Of a DNA stretch of 64,000 nt, positions 63,947 through 64,000 are shown piece after piece. Position 1 is the stretch's first letter. Each line of letters opens with the position of its first letter. Location of the stretch: contig NZ_CP022221.1 in the NCBI RefSeq assembly GCF_004114935.1, forward strand, positions 4,485,001-4,549,000, in the 5' to 3' direction. Below the pieces are notes generated by a model. The model was not told the DNA's origin. It was given only the letters and a program-made list of their open reading frames with translations, and did not search any database. Source of the stretch: Bradyrhizobium zhanjiangense (GTDB lineage Bacteria > Pseudomonadota > Alphaproteobacteria > Rhizobiales > Xanthobacteraceae). Made by a program: the position numbers and the translations under genes.

Positions 63947-64000
63947 TCGTTTCGATCACATTTGCCGCGAAAGCGGTTTCAATGAGATGCAAAAGGGCGC

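Overview
The window is high-GC alphaproteobacterial chromosome and most resembles Bradyrhizobium (Nitrobacteraceae). Supporting signs are a Mg-type HemB with Asp in place of the zinc cysteines, a K+-independent proton pyrophosphatase, a Porin_2-type porin, GcrA- and LdtR-like regulators, a Fur-type box of direct hexamers before mntH, and many palindromic intergenic repeats of the kind scattered through Bradyrhizobium genomes. The genus call is inference from gene content; no 16S gene is present.

Layout. 1-5.7 kb: a truncated metallo-hydrolase, a DMT permease, two MFS permeases and a class III nucleotide cyclase. 5.8-8.7 kb: mntH, then an intact IS481-type insertion sequence sitting inside a palindromic repeat. 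8.7-13.9 kb: bpt, an RDD protein, hemB, a small membrane protein, an LdtR-like regulator and two small unknown genes. 14.2-22.4 kb: a housekeeping run glyA-nrdR-ribD-ribE-ribH-nusB-thiL, a strong terminator, then hppA. 22.5-28.8 kb: a TctC-type binding protein, bamE, a cytochrome bc1 chaperone gene with yceD, then plsX-fabH, ihfA and a MerR regulator, an order widely conserved in alphaproteobacteria.

28.9-32.9 kb is different. It starts at tRNA-Pro(GGG) and ends at a broken copy of the 3' half of that tRNA, with about 200 bp of similar sequence after both copies. Between them lie AT-rich stretches, a truncated H-NS-like gene, a fragment of an ATP-dependent DNA ligase, small unknown or secreted proteins and no integrase. 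I read it as a decayed tRNA-targeted island.

32.9-47.9 kb is an accessory metabolic and regulatory region: an RlpA-like protein, TetR plus esterase, an SDR, an alpha/beta-hydrolase that seems to lack its nucleophile, MarR, a large porin followed by a candidate small RNA, GcrA-like and small helical regulators, an acetamidase-like enzyme, a YdcF protein without a usual start codon, a DUF169/saccharopine-dehydrogenase-like pair, and a flavin monooxygenase divergent from its probable MarR regulator across a perfect dyad.

48.4-57.6 kb is an exopolysaccharide locus: O-antigen ligase/polymerase, undecaprenyl-phosphate sugar transferase, GT4 glycosyltransferase, a Wzz/GumC-type protein with a degenerate tyrosine-kinase-like domain, a CelD/FemAB-type acyltransferase and a NodB-fold protein missing its metal ligands. 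Two apparently catalytically dead enzymes in one surface-polysaccharide locus is the most unusual biochemical feature here. 57.6-64 kb returns to housekeeping: ctaA, metY, a CoA-binding protein, enoyl-CoA hydratase, a thioesterase and rplM-rpsI.

Start sites were chosen by eye from Shine-Dalgarno spacing and domain boundaries. No database search was run.
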